A stretch of DNA of 64,000 nt from Dyadobacter fermentans DSM 18053 (GCF_000023125.1 NC_013037.1:5434501-5498500), one strand, 5' to 3'. Positions 52,483 to 62,244 are shown, numbered from the stretch's first letter. A program made the numbers and translations. The notes: a model not told the origin generated them from the sequence alone.

Positions 52483-53202
52483 TTAACGGTCACCAAATTC
52501 GATGATTTTCCTCGTTTTGTGACTGCCGGATTCAACTTTCCCCGAGCCGATGCAATCTTCGTTTTGGCAAAATTCAAAGGCGGTCTGATCGTCCGAAACG
52601 AGGCCGACGCCTTTTCCATATACCTTGACAGTCACATACTTGTTGATGATCGAGGTGTCTTTCCGCTCCACAACCGTGAGTGCTTCATCGAAGCGCTTGT
52701 CGCCGACCGTCGCCGGCTCCTGCACGGTCTCATAGTAATAGTCCTGCTGTTCGAGGTCATTATAGGCATTGCCGTTCCAGGTCATGCGCGTATCGACCGG
52801 AAAAACCAATGCATTAAATGTCTGGTTGTCAATGCTGACGAGCAGCTTGTCGGGATATTTTTGCACCGTGAATTCTTTCACCTTCTGCCAGTAATCGGCT
52901 GCCGTATTTCGGGTAGACCTTGAAACTAGATAGGTGGAAATCCCGGCTGAGTCGCTGATCATCTTTTCCACTTCGTCCTTTTCCTGCCATTTGGTAACCA
53001 CCGGAGCGGCCTGGCCGGTTGAGTACACTTCCTGGTTCACTTCATACACCACGTAGTGTCCCACGGTAAGAGGGTAGTAGGAGTAAGGGTCGAATGGCGC
53101 CGTGTCATCGCCATCGCAGGAGACCAGGATCGTGGAAGCGATTGCGAGAATAGTGATGTGTTTGTGGAGATACCGGCAAATCGTCTGTAGAGGATTCTTC
53201 AT
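52483..53202 (-). CDS. Lipoprotein of unknown function
   Basis: The 239-residue product has a lipoprotein signal (LAIASTILVSCDGDD). The mature protein begins with PFDPYSYYPLTVGHYVVYEVNQEVYS, a strand typical of small beta-barrel-like lipoproteins. Two Cys near the C-terminus (FEFCQNEDCIGSG) could form a disulfide. Last gene of a co-directional run with gcvT, comB, the Ig-like gene, porZ and udk; it starts 18 bp after udk. Function unknown. Confidence 0.8.
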   Translation of the reverse strand: MKNPLQTICRYLHKHITILAIASTILVSCDGDDTAPFDPYSYYPLTVGHYVVYEVNQEVYSTGQAAPVVTKWQEKDEVEKMISDSAGISTYLVSRSTRNTAADYWQKVKEFTVQKYPDKLLVSIDNQTFNALVFPVDTRMTWNGNAYNDLEQQDYYYETVQEPATVGDKRFDEALTVVERKDTSIINKYVTVKVYGKGVGLVSDDQTAFEFCQNEDCIGSGKVESGSHKTRKIIEFGDR

Positions 53203-53220
53203 TAACTCGGATAGTTTTGA

Positions 53221-53874
53221 CTATGATGAATGTTTGTTTTGCTCTTCCAGTTTTCTCTTCAAAAAGCCGATCAGCACCTGCAATCCGACGTCGAAACGCG
53301 AATTGTTATTGATGATCATATCCGCTTCTGCCCGGAGTGGAAGAATGAACTTGTCGTATGTGGGTGCGACGTGGTGTTCCCAGCGGTATAGCACATCGTC
53401 CAGATCATAGCCGCGTTCGTTATTATCACGAATAATCCGCCGTTTTATTTTAACATGCTCCTTCGCGTCGACAAAAATTTTCAGATCGATAAGCCGCGCT
53501 ATCTCAGGGAAATAGAAAACGAATATTCCTTCTACGATGATAATGGGCCGGGGTTCGAACAGGAGGATTTCTGGTTGGATCAGCGGGTTATTGAATGTGT
53601 ATTCCTTTTGCTGCACCGAACGCCCCGCCCGCAGCACGGCTATGTGCTCGGCAAATAAATGGTGGTCGATTGTTTCCGGAAGGTCGAAATTCTCGATTCC
53701 ATTCTCGTCGCGGGGGATTTCGTGAATGGGCCGGTAATAGTTGTCCTGCGAGATGCGCGTGATCTCTTCTTTGCCGAAAGCATCGATGAGATTTTTCATG
53801 AAATAGGTCTTCCCCGAAGCGCTGCCGCCGGTGATACCCACAATGTAAGGCGGTTTCTCCTGATTCGCCGTCAT
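53221..53874 (-). CDS. udk: Uridine kinase
   Basis: The 217-residue cytoplasmic enzyme phosphorylates uridine and cytidine in pyrimidine salvage. The P-loop GITGGSASGKTYFMKNL is at residues ~13-29. The uridine kinase/phosphoribulokinase fold shows in ISQDNYYRPIHEIPRDENG and IVEGIFVFYFPEIARLIDLKIFVDA. Length fits the family. It lies 49 bp downstream of the porZ-like gene. Confidence 0.94.
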   Translation of the reverse strand: MTANQEKPPYIVGITGGSASGKTYFMKNLIDAFGKEEITRISQDNYYRPIHEIPRDENGIENFDLPETIDHHLFAEHIAVLRAGRSVQQKEYTFNNPLIQPEILLFEPRPIIIVEGIFVFYFPEIARLIDLKIFVDAKEHVKIKRRIIRDNNERGYDLDDVLYRWEHHVAPTYDKFILPLRAEADMIINNNSRFDVGLQVLIGFLKRKLEEQNKHSS

Positions 53875-53923
53875 AATGATAATGCTGCGCTCATCAACCT
53901 GAGCGCCTGATGGATGGATAATA

Positions 53924-55750
53924 TTAATTGATTATTGCCAACTTGCCCGCCTCGTGGCCGGACCCGTCGGCTGAAACGACGAATACAATATATATCCCAG
54001 CCCGCGCGCGGCGGCCGGTGTAGTCGTTCAGATTCCAGGAGGCCATACCGCCTTCCGAGCGTGTTTCGAATACCAGCCTGCCTGCCAGATCGGTTATTTT
54101 CACGCTAGATTGGTTGGTGAGGCCTTTGATGCCCACATTCCCCGAGTAGCTGGGCCGCACGGGATTGGGAAATATTGTAATGCCGGACAATCGCTCGGCC
54201 GGCGCTGCAGCATCGGACTGGTAAGAAACCATGCCAGCCGGGGTGTCAGCGAAAAGCAAGCCGGTTTCGGGCTCGAAGCGTAATGCGCGGATGTCGTCGG
54301 AGGGCAGCGGACTGTCGGCAGCGGTAAATCGCTTTACCAGCTCCGTACCGTCCGCATTAAACTGATACAGCCCCGTCCGGGTCCCGATCCATTTCCGGTT
54401 GCCCGGCTCGACGGCCAGTGCAGTACATTCTTCGTTGTTAAAAAGCCTTCTTTGGCCGTAAACCGGTAGAATCGCGTCTACCCGCGGCGCTTCCAGCACA
54501 CCGTCCGCCACAAAATACCCAACGCCTCGTGCGCTCGCAAACCAGACGTAGCCATTCTGGTCCAAAGCCAGGCTGTTGATCTTCGACGCGGGCAATGTGC
54601 CGGTCCCGACCGATGTGGATAACACCTTTTTTCGCGAACCGTCGGGATTGCTCACCATGATGCCGCCGCCCAGGGATTCGGGCAGCCTCGTCCACGACAA
54701 GCCGTTGAGATCGGTAATGACCGAGTCGGGGCGGGGCGAAATGGTGGTGTCGCCCTGGGCTGGGGATACTGACTTGAAATCGGAATATTGGTTGGTGATT
54801 AATCCGCTTGTGCGGTCTGCAATCCAGAACTTCGCTGATTCTGCGCGGATACCCGATCGGACGTTTTTGAAAAGCGGGCTATTGAATGTCTGGGCCGCGT
54901 AAAGTTTGTCGAGGGTGAAAATGCTGGTTCCGGTGGTAACTGTCAGCAGGTCGCCGGCGTCGAGAATCCGAAGGTTGCCGCTACCAGACGTGTAAACGAG
55001 CTTCCAGCCGCCATTTTCATATTTAAATACACCCTTACCTGAAACGGCCGTGTGAACCGCCCCCGAAAAAAACGCAATGCCTGAAATGGCGCCCGGGGTT
55101 GTTACCGGTTTCCAGTTGGCAAAATACTGGCGGTTCACATCATCGCGCATCGACGTTGCCAGGAGTCCCTGGGAAGTTAATGCAAAGAGCGAATCGCCCG
55201 AAAATGCCAGGTCGGTAATGGCTGTCTGCGTACCGCCCGGACCGATGTAGCGATAGGTTTCCTTAACTTGTTTGAGCTGGGTATCGAGCACCAAAATCCC
55301 GAAACTGGTGGCGATAAAGGCCAGATTTTCCCTAAAAACAATGCGCCGGATGCCCTTGTCGGCCGGGAGGCCCTGGGTCGTGTTCAGCAGGTCCCATGTA
55401 TCTATCTGGTCGGGCTCGGATTGTTCATTGAGATACACAAAATCGATGATCCCGTTCCGGTAGGCGAGCAAGAGAAGGTTTGATGCCGGCAAATAACCCA
55501 TGGCACCAATGCCCGTGCTGCTGATCCCATCCGCTTTGGAAAGCGTTTTGGATTCGCCGCTCGCTATTTCAATGGAAAACAGTCCGTTGTAGGAAGCGCA
55601 ATAGACGCGCGCACCGGTTTGAACAACTTCCTGTGCTGAAAGGTAATTGAAATGGCTTTGCCATTGACCTAATGGCAAAGCCTGTCCCAGAATGCGCGAA
55701 GGGCCTGATAATAGGGCCAGAAAGAGAATGATAGTCCCCGCTTTGCGCAT
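53924..55750 (-). CDS. porZ: PorZ-like type IX secretion component (beta-propeller)
   Basis: The 608-residue protein has a signal peptide (FLALLSGPSRILGQ). The opening GQWQSHFNYLSAQEVVQTGARVYCAS is characteristic of PorZ, and two seven-bladed propeller halves of two-component-regulator type follow (LAFIATSFGILVLDTQ; KWIGTRTGLYQFNADG). It ends in a T9SS sorting-like domain (ITIFPNPVRPSYSG). PorZ works with the PorU sortase at the cell surface and handles A-LPS in Porphyromonas gingivalis. The assignment rests on motif recognition. Confidence 0.72.
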   Translation of the reverse strand: MRKAGTIILFLALLSGPSRILGQALPLGQWQSHFNYLSAQEVVQTGARVYCASYNGLFSIEIASGESKTLSKADGISSTGIGAMGYLPASNLLLLAYRNGIIDFVYLNEQSEPDQIDTWDLLNTTQGLPADKGIRRIVFRENLAFIATSFGILVLDTQLKQVKETYRYIGPGGTQTAITDLAFSGDSLFALTSQGLLATSMRDDVNRQYFANWKPVTTPGAISGIAFFSGAVHTAVSGKGVFKYENGGWKLVYTSGSGNLRILDAGDLLTVTTGTSIFTLDKLYAAQTFNSPLFKNVRSGIRAESAKFWIADRTSGLITNQYSDFKSVSPAQGDTTISPRPDSVITDLNGLSWTRLPESLGGGIMVSNPDGSRKKVLSTSVGTGTLPASKINSLALDQNGYVWFASARGVGYFVADGVLEAPRVDAILPVYGQRRLFNNEECTALAVEPGNRKWIGTRTGLYQFNADGTELVKRFTAADSPLPSDDIRALRFEPETGLLFADTPAGMVSYQSDAAAPAERLSGITIFPNPVRPSYSGNVGIKGLTNQSSVKITDLAGRLVFETRSEGGMASWNLNDYTGRRARAGIYIVFVVSADGSGHEAGKLAIIN

Positions 55751-55759
55751 GGTCGGATA

Positions 55760-57739
55760 TTAGTTTTCTACCGTCACCATAGCGGCGCCGCGCCCTGTGC
55801 CCGTGCCGCAGCCGCTTTTAAGCGAACTAATGGTATATTCTGTCGAAGTGGCCGGAGAAACGGAAATCAGATACGGATTCAGGAATGTACCGTTGATTGC
55901 CGTGCCGTCGGAAAGTGTGAACGACCAGGGCGGAAGGCCATTTTTAAATCTTAGCTGAATGCGTGTGGAACGTCCCGCCGAAATCGTGCCTTTTCCCGAA
56001 ACTTCCGCAACGGCTTTGTCGGGAGCGATTATTTCCAGCTCTTCAATGGCGCTCGAAACCGCCGGCGATGATGAAACAATGCGGATTTTCTGGATTTTCG
56101 AAGTGTCTCCCGGAGCCGCGGCCGCCAGTTTTACCTGCATGGCGGTAGGGGTTACCGTAGTAGGCAGCGATACGAAACGGCCGGATTTGTCGGTCATCTG
56201 AACCGTAAATTTGTTGTTCGGATTGTAGCGGCCTTCTGTTTTATAGGGTATTTCAATGGTAGAACCGGCGCAGGCCATATTTTGAGGCAGCCTGTCGAGT
56301 GTAATGCTTGCCGGAGGGCTTTTTACCGTAACTTTTGCCGACCCGGAGAATTTACCCACGCCGCAAAGGCCGCCGGCCGATGTGATCTGGTAGTTGGTGT
56401 CGTAAAAAGGCTTGACTTTGATTTTGTGCGGCGATTCCTGGATGTTATTCTCGTAAGTGCCGTCTGAAAGCAATACAAACCACGGCCCGCCGCCCGTAAA
56501 CTTCACAGTCAGCTGCCCCGATTCATTCTCACCCAATCGCAGCGAGTCTTTCTGAAGCGTCGCTACGGTTGGCGATACGATCGAAATATTAGCAATTTGG
56601 CTTACCAGGTAGGGAGCCGTTGACGTGACCCTCAAACGATATTCGCCCGGTTTGTAGCTATCGGGAATCTGCGTGGTAATGTACCCCGAAGAATCAGGTG
56701 TGGATACATTCTTGAATGAGCCGCCGCGTTCGGCGATCTGGACGATGAATTTGTTGCCTTCCTTATATTTACCCGTAGCATTAAACGGCACCTGGAATGG
56801 CACACCAGCACACAGCTTCGCGATCTTTTCGATTTCTTTCAGTTCCAGCTTAGGCTCCGGATTGTTATTCACATTCACGATCGCTTCGCCCGAAGTGGTG
56901 CCGCTACCGCAGGCATTTGAAACGCCGGTTACCCGGTACGCCTTCACGTCGGTTGGTTTTACGGTAATATAATGCGGGTTGGAAAGCGTCTGTAATACTG
57001 TGGTGCTATCGGAGAGGCGGAACGACCACGGTGCGGCGCCGGTCAGGTTGACCCGCAAATGTGCTTCCTGCCCCGGCATAATGCGGACGGTTTGCGTGCC
57101 ATCGATCAGGTCAATCTTGGCCGCGGGCGCTTGGAGCAGCCTGAGCGGCACTTCCTGGCTTTTTACAACCGGAATGGACGATACGATCTGAAGGCGGTAT
57201 ACTTCCCCGCCAACTTTATAAGAAGGGATCACCGCCTTAGCCGGACTTTTCTTCACCGGAAGTGAAATCGGTACCGATTTGCCGGTCGCATCGATAATGT
57301 GGACGATGTAGGTATTATCCTCGTCAAACGGTCCTTCCGCTTTGAAGGGGATCGTAACATTGGTGCCCGGGCAAACGGACAGGTAAGAAATATCTTCGAT
57401 AGTGATCTTATACGCATGTATGCTATCGGCCTTTTCTACCGGGAGCTTTGCTTCGTATGCCGCTTCTGTGAGCGTATCGCCGTTAGCCGAAATGGCACTC
57501 GGCATGGTAGTGTCCGCGACCGTGGTGTCCGCAGCCGGTGCAGCAAGGGCCGGAGCCTGCTGCTTCACGCTGTCGGCTTTGATGCCGGCCGGGGCGCCCG
57601 CAGCGGGTTTAGCAGGGGTAGGGGCCTTCTTTTTAGGCGTTATCAAAGTTTTTCTGGGTGCGCTATTCCTTCTCTGCGCTTCTGCCTGACCCGTCAGGAG
57701 CAGCAACCCGAAAAAAATCGCAAAGACTAGTCTGTACAT
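55760..57739 (-). CDS. Exported protein with repeated Ig-like modules
   Basis: The 659-residue protein has a signal peptide (FAIFFGLLLLTGQAEAQ) and a Pro/Ala/Lys-rich linker to about residue 95. Three similar ~180-residue modules follow. Each contains a CPGTNVTIPFKAEG / CAGVPFQVPFNATG / CAGSTIEIPYKTEG strand, an APWSFRLSDST / GPWFVLLSDGT / PPWSFTLSDGT strand, and a late Cys (NACGSGTTSG, GLCGVGKFSG, SGCGTGTGRG). It lies 9 bp upstream of porZ, so it may be a T9SS accessory protein; I do not know its function. Confidence 0.8.
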   Translation of the reverse strand: MYRLVFAIFFGLLLLTGQAEAQRRNSAPRKTLITPKKKAPTPAKPAAGAPAGIKADSVKQQAPALAAPAADTTVADTTMPSAISANGDTLTEAAYEAKLPVEKADSIHAYKITIEDISYLSVCPGTNVTIPFKAEGPFDEDNTYIVHIIDATGKSVPISLPVKKSPAKAVIPSYKVGGEVYRLQIVSSIPVVKSQEVPLRLLQAPAAKIDLIDGTQTVRIMPGQEAHLRVNLTGAAPWSFRLSDSTTVLQTLSNPHYITVKPTDVKAYRVTGVSNACGSGTTSGEAIVNVNNNPEPKLELKEIEKIAKLCAGVPFQVPFNATGKYKEGNKFIVQIAERGGSFKNVSTPDSSGYITTQIPDSYKPGEYRLRVTSTAPYLVSQIANISIVSPTVATLQKDSLRLGENESGQLTVKFTGGGPWFVLLSDGTYENNIQESPHKIKVKPFYDTNYQITSAGGLCGVGKFSGSAKVTVKSPPASITLDRLPQNMACAGSTIEIPYKTEGRYNPNNKFTVQMTDKSGRFVSLPTTVTPTAMQVKLAAAAPGDTSKIQKIRIVSSSPAVSSAIEELEIIAPDKAVAEVSGKGTISAGRSTRIQLRFKNGLPPWSFTLSDGTAINGTFLNPYLISVSPATSTEYTISSLKSGCGTGTGRGAAMVTVEN

Positions 57740-57761
57740 GCAGTTTGGATTGAGTAAATAC

Positions 57762-58472
57762 TTAATTCATGGATACCAGCGTACCACCCCGCAGCACCGG
57801 AACCACATCATACAGGTCGGTTTGCAGGCAATAAGAAATGTCTTTCTGGATGCCCAGGCGTTGGAGGCGGCGCACGTGCGACGAATTCGAGACACTGGCC
57901 AGCAGGTTATCGCGGCTTTGCTGGTATAAACGCTGCGCCATCAGGGTTCCGTCTTCCAGCAGCATAAATTCATCCTTCAATGCCTCCGCCAAAGCGCCCG
58001 TAAAAAGGGTATCTTCGAGGTTGGGACGGCCTTTCCAGCCGGCGCAAAGCACCACTACATCGTAGGGTTCGGTTTTCAGGTGTTCGGCCAGCGCGCCCAG
58101 GTTCAGGAACGCGCCTATCATGACTTTCACGGCCGACGATTTGGCTTTCGAAATCGAAAGCGTTCCGTTAGTGGTCGTCATCGCGATCTGCGCGCCGATC
58201 AGGCTTTCGTGCATGTAGCTGAACGGCGAGTTGTCGAGGTCGAAACCTTCCACCTTGCGGGCATCGCGTTCGGCGGCGGCTATGTACCCTTTGTCTTGTA
58301 AAAACTTACATTCTTCGACGCTGGCTACCGGTGTAATGCTTTTTACACCGTAAGCGAGGCCGGTTACCATGCATGAAGTGGCCCTGAATATGTCGGCCAC
58401 GACCACTATTGAATTATCGAGTTTGTGTAGATGAAGTAAATCGGGGGTGAGACAAACGTCCAGCTGTTTCAT
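57762..58472 (-). CDS. comB: 2-phosphosulfolactate phosphatase family protein
   Basis: The 236-residue protein matches ComB: the start (MKQLDVCLTPDLLHLH), VVVADIFRATSCMVTGLAYG with the catalytic Cys region, AERDARKVEGFDLDNSPFSY, and VVLCAGWKGRPNLEDTLFTGAL. ComB removes phosphate from 2-phosphosulfolactate in coenzyme M synthesis in archaea; in bacteria its role is often in sulfolactate or sulfonolipid-type metabolism. Here the substrate is not known. It follows gcvT by 30 bp. Confidence 0.88.
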   Translation of the reverse strand: MKQLDVCLTPDLLHLHKLDNSIVVVADIFRATSCMVTGLAYGVKSITPVASVEECKFLQDKGYIAAAERDARKVEGFDLDNSPFSYMHESLIGAQIAMTTTNGTLSISKAKSSAVKVMIGAFLNLGALAEHLKTEPYDVVVLCAGWKGRPNLEDTLFTGALAEALKDEFMLLEDGTLMAQRLYQQSRDNLLASVSNSSHVRRLQRLGIQKDISYCLQTDLYDVVPVLRGGTLVSMN

Positions 58473-58502
58473 AAAAATGCAATCAGACTTGAATAGGAGG
58501 GG

Positions 58503-59585
58503 TTAATTTTTAACAAATGGCGTTTTTACAATCTGTGCTTTTAACAGCCTGTCGCGCACTTTTACGAAAATTTCGGTACCGGTTTTGCTGAACTCCATCG
58601 GCACGTAACCCAGGCCGATGCCCTTCTGCAAGGTAGGTGATTGTGTACCGGAGGTTACCTCGCCGAGTTTGTTGCCTTCGGCGTCGCAAAGCTCGTAATG
58701 CCCGCGCGGAATGCCGCGATCGATCATTTCGAAGCCAATCAGTTTGCGTTTCAACCCGGCTTCCTTTTGCGATTTCAATGCTTCGGAATTGATGAAATCC
58801 TTCGTGAATTTGGTCACCCAGCCAAGGCCGGCTTCCAATGGCGACGTTTCATCGTCGATGTCGTTGCCGTACAGGCAGAATGCCTTTTCCAGTCGCAATG
58901 TATCACGTGCACCCAGGCCCACAGGTTTGATACCGAACTCGGCGCCCGCTTCGAAAACGGCATCCCACATTTTTTCGGCATCCTCATTTTTGACATATAT
59001 TTCAAAACCGCCTGCGCCGGTGTAGCCCGTCGCGGAAATGATCACATCTTTAATACCCGCCATTTCGCCGATTTTGAAGGTGTAATACTCCATTGAGGAT
59101 AAGTTCACATCGGTGAGTTTTTGCAACGCGGCTGTCGCTTTCGGTCCTTGCACGGCCAGCAGGCAAAGGGAATCGGACAGGTTTTCCATGGCTGCGCCTT
59201 CGGTATTCTGGCTCTGGATCCAGTTCCAGTCCTTCTCGATGTTCGACGCATTTACTACCAGAAAATAATCGTCCTCGGCAATACGGTAAACGAGCAGGTC
59301 GTCCACTACGCCTCCCGTTGCGTTGGGCAGGTAGCTGTATTGCACTTTTCCGTCATACAGCGCCGATGCGTCGTTAGCCGAAACTTTCTGGATCAAAGCC
59401 AGCGCACCAGGCCCTTTTACACTGAATTCGCCCATGTGGGATACATCAAAAACACCCACGGCATTCCTTACGGTGTGGTGTTCATCCAGATCCGACGAGT
59501 AACGGACAGGCATTTCAAAACCTGCAAACGGGACCATTTTTGCGCCCAGGCGGATATGGAGCTGATGTAAAGGGACTGTTTTCAT
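58503..59585 (-). CDS. gcvT: Aminomethyltransferase (glycine cleavage T protein)
   Basis: The 360-residue cytoplasmic protein transfers the aminomethyl group from the H protein to tetrahydrofolate. Visible signatures are [36 protein letters not shown] at the N-terminus (folate-binding region), [27 protein letters not shown], and [34 protein letters not shown]. Length fits. First gene of the co-directional run reaching to 52483, with a good promoter at 59614. Confidence 0.96.
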   Translation of the reverse strand: MKTVPLHQLHIRLGAKMVPFAGFEMPVRYSSDLDEHHTVRNAVGVFDVSHMGEFSVKGPGALALIQKVSANDASALYDGKVQYSYLPNATGGVVDDLLVYRIAEDDYFLVVNASNIEKDWNWIQSQNTEGAAMENLSDSLCLLAVQGPKATAALQKLTDVNLSSMEYYTFKIGEMAGIKDVIISATGYTGAGGFEIYVKNEDAEKMWDAVFEAGAEFGIKPVGLGARDTLRLEKAFCLYGNDIDDETSPLEAGLGWVTKFTKDFINSEALKSQKEAGLKRKLIGFEMIDRGIPRGHYELCDAEGNKLGEVTSGTQSPTLQKGIGLGYVPMEFSKTGTEIFVKVRDRLLKAQIVKTPFVKN

Positions 59586-59613
59586 GAACGATATTTGATT
59601 TCACAATAATTCA

Positions 59614-59647
59614 CAAAAGTAGGTAATGCAGGTCAAAGCGACACAAA
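59614..59647 (-). promoter_or_regulatory. Promoter of gcvT
   Basis: On the minus strand, TACTTTTG (59614-59621) and TTTG (59644-59647) are 22 bp apart. The -7 element lies about 30 bp before the gcvT ATG. Confidence 0.5.
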
Positions 59648-59745
59648 AAACTCTTTTTTCAATGTCCGCCGAGTGCATTTTGAAGTATATTGTTAAAAAA
59701 TAGGTTGAAACTTTTATCCACCGGCAGGCGCCGGTTTTCAGGAAT

Positions 59746-60915
59746 ATGAATAAACAACTATTGCTCTCGGCGGCATTCGCAATGGCTGGAACCGCATTTG
59801 CACAAACCGCCACATTCACTGGCCAGACGATCGACGACAAGGTCAGCATTGGCTACGGCGTGGCTTCGGGCGATGTGGATGGCGATGGCAAGACCGACAT
59901 TCTCCTAGCGGACAAAAAGGAAATTGTATGGTATAAAAATCCCGGGAAAAAGGACGGGGCCTGGACGCGCTACGTAATCGCGAAAGACCTCACGGAGCAG
60001 GATAATGTATGCATTGCCGCCCGCGACATCGATGGCGACGGCAAAGTAGAAGTGGCCGTTGGCGCAGGCTGGAACCCTTCCGAAACGAAAAACCTCAAAA
60101 CCTCGGGAGCGGTTTTCTACATGGCAGCGCCCGACGACCGCACGAAACCCTGGGAGCCCGTGCGCCTGCATCATGAAGTGACCATCCACCGGATGCATTG
60201 GGTTCAAACTGCGGACGGACCGTTCCAGCTGGCCGTTTTGCCATTGCACGGTGAGGGCAATACCGGCGGCAGCGGGGCAGGCGTGAAACTCATCATTTTT
60301 GATGTGCCTGAAAACAAAAAAGGCATTTGGCCCTATAACCTCATAGAAACGAATATGCACATGACGCACAATTTCCAGCCGATGGAAATACCGGGTCGGA
60401 TGGCCGGACTGTCCATTGCCGGCAAGGAAGGCGTGCAGGTGTTTTTGAATGGGGCCGATGGCTGGGCGCCGTCCGGCAACTGGATGGTGCCGGAGCGCGG
60501 GGTAGGAGAGATCAGAACGGGAAGTTTGGGTAAAAAACAGCTATTCACAGCTACCATCGAGCCCATGCACGGCACTGAACTGGTGGTTTATACCAAAGAC
60601 GGCCGCACCGTGCTCACCGACCGCATTAAAGAAGGTCACGCATTGGCCGTTGCCGATTTTTTCGGTCAAGGCCGCGATCAGGTGGTGATGGGCTGGCGTA
60701 ACCCGAATGTGACCGGCGAAACCGGCGTTCGCATTTATGTTGGAAACGATGCCGAAGGCAAGAAATGGACGGAGTACACTTTGGATGAAAAAATCAAGAT
60801 TGCCTGCGAGGATTTACTACCGGCAGATTTGGACGGCGATGGCGACCTGGACATTATCGCCGCCGGACGCGCGACGCATAATCTGGTGGTATATTGGAAT
60901 CAGCGGAAGAGGTAA
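59746..60915 (+). CDS. Exported FG-GAP/VCBS repeat protein
   Basis: The 389-residue protein has a signal peptide (AFAMAGTAFAQ) and Asp-rich calcium loops (DVDGDGKTDILLADK, DIDGDGKVEVAVGAG, DLDGDGDLDIIAAGR) around a beta-propeller. In the middle, HHEVTIHRMHWVQT and METNMHMTHNFQPMEIPG-like stretches are rich in His and Met and recur in this subgroup. Related to the protein at 39079 but without an isomerase beside it. Function unknown. Confidence 0.85.
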   Translation: MNKQLLLSAAFAMAGTAFAQTATFTGQTIDDKVSIGYGVASGDVDGDGKTDILLADKKEIVWYKNPGKKDGAWTRYVIAKDLTEQDNVCIAARDIDGDGKVEVAVGAGWNPSETKNLKTSGAVFYMAAPDDRTKPWEPVRLHHEVTIHRMHWVQTADGPFQLAVLPLHGEGNTGGSGAGVKLIIFDVPENKKGIWPYNLIETNMHMTHNFQPMEIPGRMAGLSIAGKEGVQVFLNGADGWAPSGNWMVPERGVGEIRTGSLGKKQLFTATIEPMHGTELVVYTKDGRTVLTDRIKEGHALAVADFFGQGRDQVVMGWRNPNVTGETGVRIYVGNDAEGKKWTEYTLDEKIKIACEDLLPADLDGDGDLDIIAAGRATHNLVVYWNQRKR

Positions 60916-60919
60916 TTTT

Positions 60920-60959
60920 GAATGATTGAATGAGTGAATGAGTGAATGAGTGAATGAGC
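60920..60959 (+). repeat. 8-bp tandem repeat (five copies of GAATGAGT)
   Basis: Immediately after the stop codon, GAATGATT is followed by three perfect GAATGAGT units and a final GAATGAGC. It is non-coding, and a simple repeat of this unit can change length by slippage. Confidence 0.8.
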
Positions 60960-61014
60960 CGCCGTCGAACGGGGAATGAGTTGGGAGTACATAAGTTAGA
61001 GTAATAGCAAAAAA

Positions 61015-61047
61015 AGTCAGTCCTCGCGAGCGAAGACTGACTTTTTT
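61015..61047. terminator. Bidirectional terminator
   Basis: AGTCAGTC (61015-61022) pairs with GACTGACT (61035-61042) with A and T tracts on both sides, between the convergent FG-GAP and zinc-peptidase genes. Confidence 0.82.
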
Positions 61048-61067
61048 ATTGACTTTAAACTCTAAAC

Positions 61068-61748
61068 TTAATCCCTCCGTCCCATCAATAGACTCACGTA
61101 ATAAAGCAATGTGGCCAATGAACCAATCGCGGCTACGAGGTAAGTACGGGCTGCCCATTTCAATGCATCGGCAGACATAATGTACTCACGTTCGTTCACA
61201 ATGCGGTTTTTCTGGATCCAGGCCAATGCGCGGTTGCTGGCGTCATATTCAACTGGCAAAGTAATGAAGCTGAACAATGTCGTCACTGCGAACAGCGCCA
61301 CACCGATTGTTAACGGAATGACCGTGGTGTTGATCAACAGCACGCCGATCAGGATAATCCATTGCATGTACTGCGAGGCAATGCTCAGAAACGGCACCAT
61401 TTGGGAGCGGAATTGCAGCCAGCTGTAAGCCGTCGCATGCTGCACCGCGTGGCCGCATTCGTGGGACGCAACAGCCGCAGCCGCTACGCTGCGTCCGTAA
61501 TATACATCCGGACTGAGGTTGACGGTCTTGTCCTGCGGATTATAGTGGTCGGTCAAACGGCCTTCCACGGACAATACTCTTACATCGTAAATGCCGCTTT
61601 CCCGGAGCATCGTTTCAGCGATTTCCTTACCGCTCATGCCGTTGCTCAGCCCAACTTGTGAATATTCTTCAAACTTACTCTTGAGACGCCATTGCACATA
61701 AAGGCTAACGAGCATCACAACAATACCAATTACATATGCACCTAACAT
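61068..61748 (-). CDS. Membrane zinc metallopeptidase (YugP family)
   Basis: The 226-residue inner-membrane protein has one helix at the N-terminus and others at about 110-150 and 195-220. The HExxH zinc motif is HECGHAVQH, near residue 95, and a third ligand region lies at VEYDASNRALAWI. This matches the Peptidase_Mem_2 (YugP-type) neutral zinc metallopeptidases. The substrate is unknown; the family is linked to membrane protein turnover. It overlaps closely (7 bp gap) with the heptose-phosphate adenylyltransferase upstream. Confidence 0.88.
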   Translation of the reverse strand: MLGAYVIGIVVMLVSLYVQWRLKSKFEEYSQVGLSNGMSGKEIAETMLRESGIYDVRVLSVEGRLTDHYNPQDKTVNLSPDVYYGRSVAAAAVASHECGHAVQHATAYSWLQFRSQMVPFLSIASQYMQWIILIGVLLINTTVIPLTIGVALFAVTTLFSFITLPVEYDASNRALAWIQKNRIVNEREYIMSADALKWAARTYLVAAIGSLATLLYYVSLLMGRRD

Positions 61749-61755
61749 AGTTACG

Positions 61756-62244
61756 TTATTTATATCCTTGTTTTATCTTTTCGATCAGTGCGGTAGTCGA
61801 GTAGCCTTGTACCAAAGCAATCGTTTTTACCTCACCTCCTCTACCCAAAACAAAATCCGCGCCAGCAATGTTCTCGATCGTATAATCGTCTCCTTTGACC
61901 AAAATGTCAGGTTTTACGGCTTCGATCAACTGACTAGGCGTCGGTTCGTCGAACAAAATGACAGCATCGATGAACGAAAGGGCTGCCATCAGGCGGGCCC
62001 GGGCGTATTCATTTACCACCGGGCGGAGCGGCCCTTTGAGACGGCTTACGGAGGCATCGGTGTTCAAGCCGAGCACCATTTTGTCGCCCAATGCGCGGGC
62101 TTTTTCGAGGTAATCGATGTGCCCGAGATGTACAATATCGAAACATCCGTTGGTGAAAACAACTTTTTGCCCGGCACGTTGCCATGCTTCAACGGTTGGA
62201 ACAGCTTCTTCTAGTCTCAGGATCTTGCTTTCAGTCAAATTCAT
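61756..62244 (-). CDS. D-glycero-beta-D-manno-heptose 1-phosphate adenylyltransferase-type protein
   Basis: ATG at 62244 (MNLTESKILRLEE) is chosen over a TTG four codons upstream. The 162-residue nucleotidyltransferase has VVFTNGCFDIVHLGHIDYLEKAR (the HxGH-type motif, here HLGH), VLGLNTDASVSRLKGPLRPVVNEYARA and KGDDYTIENIAGADFV. It corresponds to the C-terminal half of HldE (RfaE2), which makes ADP-heptose for lipopolysaccharide. The kinase half is not in the window, so it is probably a separate gene elsewhere. Confidence 0.9.
   Translation of the reverse strand: MNLTESKILRLEEAVPTVEAWQRAGQKVVFTNGCFDIVHLGHIDYLEKARALGDKMVLGLNTDASVSRLKGPLRPVVNEYARARLMAALSFIDAVILFDEPTPSQLIEAVKPDILVKGDDYTIENIAGADFVLGRGGEVKTIALVQGYSTTALIEKIKQGYK

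Noticed and set aside
50226..53202. Lasso B1 (RRE) or B2 protease hidden next to the cyclase
   Set aside because: Checked the flanking frames on both strands: only the precursor, the lipoprotein at 52483 and C25 genes; no PqqD-like or transglutaminase-like sequence.
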